7,058 nucleotides of DNA from contig CAZAVY010000118.1 in assembly GCA_964488685.1 (NCBI GenBank), forward strand, positions 1 to 7,058, given 5' to 3'. The stretch is from GCA-001735895 sp964488685. Lineage in GTDB: Bacteria > Pseudomonadota > Gammaproteobacteria > GCA-001735895. The notes below the pieces were generated by a model. It searched no databases. It was not told the DNA's origin and was given only the letters and a program-made list of their open reading frames with translations. The position numbers were made by a program, and so were the translations under genes. Position 1 is the stretch's first letter, and each line of letters starts with the position of its first letter. Of this stretch, positions 5,063-7,058 are shown in pieces.

Positions 5063-5740
5063 ATGGGACAAAAAGTTCATCCAACAGGTTTTCGTCTCGG
5101 GATTGCCACCGACTGGACCTCGAAGTGGTACGCGGATTCAAGGCAATTTGCGGATTTCCTCGACGAAGACCTTAAGATCCGTGAGTTTCTGAAAAAGAAA
5201 CTGGCGCAGGCGGCGATCAGCCGTATCCAGATTTCGCGTCCGGCGAAGGCGGTATCGGTATCGATTCATACCGCGCGCCCCGGTATTATTATCGGCAAGA
5301 AAGGCGAAGATATCGAAAGGCTGCGTATCGAAGTCGCGGCACTGGTGTCGGTACACCTTAATAACGTCAAGATTAATATCGAGGAAATTCGCAAACCGGA
5401 GCTCGATGCCCAACTCGTCGCCGAAGGTGTCGCCTCGCAGCTGGAACGTCGTGTGATGTTTCGTCGTGCGATGCGTCGTTCGGTTACCAACGCGATGCGG
5501 ATTGGTGCCGAAGGCATCAAGATTAACGTGTCAGGTCGTTTGAACGGGGCTGAAATCGCGCGAAATGAATGGTATCGCGAAGGTCGCGTGCCCCTGCACA
5601 CCTTGCGTGCCAACGTCGACTATGGATTCGCCGAAGCACTGACGACCTACGGCATTCTTGGCGTCAAGGTCTGGATTTACAAGGGTGAGGTTTTCGACCT
5701 TGATTCCAAAAACGATAGTGGCAAGCCCGCGGCGAAGTAA
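5063..5740 (+). CDS. rpsC: 30S ribosomal protein S3
   Basis: S3 lines the mRNA entry channel of the 30S head and contributes to its helicase activity. The 225-residue protein has MGQKVHPTGFRLGI at 1-14 and a KH domain with GxxG as GKKG at 78-81. RKPELDAQLVAEGVASQLE spans 110-128, and VMFRRAMRR at 131-139 includes Arg134, Arg135 and Arg138, equivalent to E. coli Arg131, Arg132 and Lys135. EWYREGRVPLHTLRA at 169-183 is also conserved. The region between GEDIERLR and RKPELD is three residues longer than in E. coli (21 vs 18), and the basic C-terminal tail is shorter overall. AAGAGG at 5052-5057 lies five bases before the ATG, overlapping the rplV stop. Confidence 0.99.
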   Translation: MGQKVHPTGFRLGIATDWTSKWYADSRQFADFLDEDLKIREFLKKKLAQAAISRIQISRPAKAVSVSIHTARPGIIIGKKGEDIERLRIEVAALVSVHLNNVKINIEEIRKPELDAQLVAEGVASQLERRVMFRRAMRRSVTNAMRIGAEGIKINVSGRLNGAEIARNEWYREGRVPLHTLRANVDYGFAEALTTYGILGVKVWIYKGEVFDLDSKNDSGKPAAK

Positions 5741-5752
5741 GAGTATCCAGCT

Positions 5753-6166
5753 ATGTTACAGCCTAAAAGAACAAAATTCCGTAAGCAGTTCAAGGGTCGC
5801 AATCGTGGCCTCGCCACGACCGGCAGCAAGGTAAGCTTTGGTGAATTCGGTCTCAAGGCCATCGAGCGCGGCAAGATTACAGCGCGCCAGATTGAAGCTG
5901 CGCGTCGTGCCATGACACGTCATATCAAGCGTGGTGGCAAGATCTGGATTCGGGTTTTTCCGGACGTGCCGGTTTCAAAGAAACCGCTTGAAGTGCGCAT
6001 GGGTAAAGGTAAGGGTAACGTCGAGTATTGGGTTTGCAAAATCCAGCCCGGGCGCGTGCTCTACGAGATGGAAGGGGTAAACGAAGGTATCGCCCGCGAA
6101 GCGTTTCGTCTGGCCGCCGCAAAGCTCCCCTTTAAGACAACCTTTGTTACCAGGACCGTAATGTAA
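5753..6166 (+). CDS. rplP: 50S ribosomal protein L16
   Basis: L16 joins late in 50S assembly and helps position A-site tRNA. The 137 residues compare with 136 in E. coli. MLQPKRTKFRKQFKGRNRG at 1-19, TARQIEAARRAMTRHIKR at 43-60, WIRVFPD at 65-71 and VRMGKGKGNVEYWV at 81-94 are all conserved. Arg82 corresponds to E. coli Arg81, which is hydroxylated by the oxygenase RoxA; whether that happens here is unknown. The ribosome-binding site is poor, with only GAG at 5741-5743, nine bases upstream, so it may depend on coupling to rpsC 12 bases away. The stop shares one base with the rpmC start (TAATG). Confidence 0.99.
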   Translation: MLQPKRTKFRKQFKGRNRGLATTGSKVSFGEFGLKAIERGKITARQIEAARRAMTRHIKRGGKIWIRVFPDVPVSKKPLEVRMGKGKGNVEYWVCKIQPGRVLYEMEGVNEGIAREAFRLAAAKLPFKTTFVTRTVM

Positions 6167-6369
6167 TGAATGCTGCTGAACTACGTGGAAAATCGGAAAA
6201 CGAGTTACGCGATGAATTACTCGCGTTGCGACGTGAACAGTTCAACCTGCGCATGCAGCGGGGCGTAAACCCGGATGCAGTGCGCGGCGATCAGGTTACC
6301 CGGGTGCGCAGGGATATCGCACGTGTAAAAACCATTATGAATGAAAATCGGGGCGGTGAAACAGCATGA
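6166..6369 (+). CDS. rpmC: 50S ribosomal protein L29
   Basis: L29 lies near the exit tunnel beside L23 and is part of the docking surface for nascent-chain factors. The 67-residue, mostly helical protein shows the family landmarks ELRGKSENEL at 5-14, REQFNLRMQ at 23-31 and VRRDIARVKT at 47-56, and is slightly longer than E. coli L29 (63 aa). The start overlaps the last base of the rplP stop. AGGA at 6152-6155, inside rplP, is about 10 bases upstream. It overlaps rpsQ by four bases as ATGA. It keeps the conserved L16-L29-S17 order. Confidence 0.98.
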   Translation: MNAAELRGKSENELRDELLALRREQFNLRMQRGVNPDAVRGDQVTRVRRDIARVKTIMNENRGGETA

Positions 6370-6620
6370 ATGAAAAGCTTTTAAGAATTCAGACCGGTTC
6401 GGTTGTCAGCGACAAAATGGATAAATCGGCGGTCGTTATGATCGAGCGTCGAGTAAAACACCCGATTTACGGCAAGTTCATGAAGAAATCGACGAAGTTG
6501 CATATTCATGATGAAAATAATGAATGCGGTATCGGCGATACCGTTCAAATTTCAGAGTGCCGTCCGATTTCCAGGACCAAGTCCTGGAAGCTGGTCAGGG
6601 TTGTCGAGAAAGCAAACTAG
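6366..6620 (+). CDS. rpsQ: 30S ribosomal protein S17
   Basis: S17 is a primary 16S rRNA-binding protein that organises the 5' domain of the 30S subunit. The 84 residues equal the E. coli length. The OB-fold protein shows GSVVSDKMDKSAVVMIER at 11-28, VKHPIYGKFMKKSTKLHIHD at 30-49, NECGIGDTV at 52-60 and ECRPISRTKSWKLVRVVEK at 64-82, all close to E. coli. GGTGA at 6355-6359 lies six bases before the ATG, and the start overlaps the rpmC stop, which suggests coupled translation. It ends with TAG, unlike most genes here, which use TAA or TGA. Confidence 0.99.
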   Translation: MNEKLLRIQTGSVVSDKMDKSAVVMIERRVKHPIYGKFMKKSTKLHIHDENNECGIGDTVQISECRPISRTKSWKLVRVVEKAN

Positions 6621-6638
6621 AGTTCGAAGGAAACAGCG

Positions 6639-7007
6639 ATGATTCAAATGCAGACAGTTTTAAACGCCGCGGATAACAGTGGCGCGCGTAAAATGCAGTG
6701 CATCAAGGTGCTCGGTGGTTCCAGGCGGCGCTATGCAGCAATCGGTGACATTATCAAGGTCAGCATCAAGGATGCCATCCCGAGAGGTAAGGTCAAGAAA
6801 GGCGAGGTTTACAATGCTGTGGTAGTGCGAACCGCGCACGGTGTACGCCGTCCAGACGGTTCCGCGATCAAGTTCGACGGTAACGCGGCGGTCATTTTAA
6901 ACAACAACCTGCAACCGATCGGGACCCGTATATTTGGACAGGTCACACGTGAACTGCGCGGTGAAAAGTTTATGAAAATTATTTCGTTGGCGCCTGAAGT
7001 GCTCTAG
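6639..7007 (+). CDS. rplN: 50S ribosomal protein L14
   Basis: L14 lies on the subunit interface, forms an intersubunit bridge with 16S rRNA and is the docking site for the silencing factor RsfS. The 122 residues are one fewer than E. coli; the difference lies in the loop NNNLQPIGTR at 88-97. MIQMQTVLNAADNSGAR at 1-17, CIKVLGGSRRRYA at 21-33, AIPRGKVKKGEV at 46-57, GVRRPDGS at 68-75 and the C-terminus EKFMKIISLAPEVL are intact. AAGGA at 6627-6631, seven bases before the ATG, is one of the best ribosome-binding sites in the window. The gene expected next, rplX, does not start within the remaining 51 bases. Confidence 0.99.
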   Translation: MIQMQTVLNAADNSGARKMQCIKVLGGSRRRYAAIGDIIKVSIKDAIPRGKVKKGEVYNAVVVRTAHGVRRPDGSAIKFDGNAAVILNNNLQPIGTRIFGQVTRELRGEKFMKIISLAPEVL

Positions 7008-7058
7008 CCCGGAAAATTCATAAATCATGCACAATCTCACTAGTCTATTGATTCCACA

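Overview
This window is part of the ribosomal protein super-locus (str / S10 region) of a bacterium, most likely a gammaproteobacterium outside the Enterobacterales. Every protein aligns over nearly its full length with its E. coli counterpart from memory (for example L3 210 aa vs 209, L4 201 vs 201, S19 92 vs 92, L22 110 vs 110, S17 84 vs 84). The direct tuf-rpsJ junction differs from E. coli, where other genes separate tufA from the S10 operon. No finer taxonomic call is justified without a search.

Layout. Bases 1-57 are the spacer upstream of tuf. tuf (EF-Tu) and rpsJ (S10) follow as a tight pair separated by 5 bases. Next comes the only sizeable non-coding region, 1569-2003. It starts with a dyad at the rpsJ stop and a REP-like inverted repeat pair with decaying half-copies. 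An AT-rich stretch and a strong sigma-70-type promoter with an extended -10 and GC-rich discriminator follow, then a leader of about 230 nt packed with hairpins. From 2004 the S10 operon runs uninterrupted on the plus strand: rplC, rplD, rplW, rplB, rpsS, rplV, rpsC, rplP, rpmC, rpsQ, rplN. Junctions are tight (ATGA or TAATG overlaps, or 5-18 bases) except rplC-rplD (58 bases). The window ends 51 bases after rplN without a recognisable rplX start.

How the genes work together. EF-Tu delivers aminoacyl-tRNA to the ribosome. The other genes encode small-subunit proteins (S10, S19, S3, S17) and large-subunit proteins (L3, L4, L23, L2, L22, L16, L29, L14). In E. coli, L4 represses its own operon through a leader upstream of rpsJ. 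Here the promoter and structured leader lie after rpsJ, so rpsJ appears to have joined the tuf (str) transcription unit while rplC heads the S10 unit. This regulatory rearrangement and the leader architecture are the most interesting parts of the window. The genes themselves are canonical, and I see no new defence, mobile or biosynthetic system.
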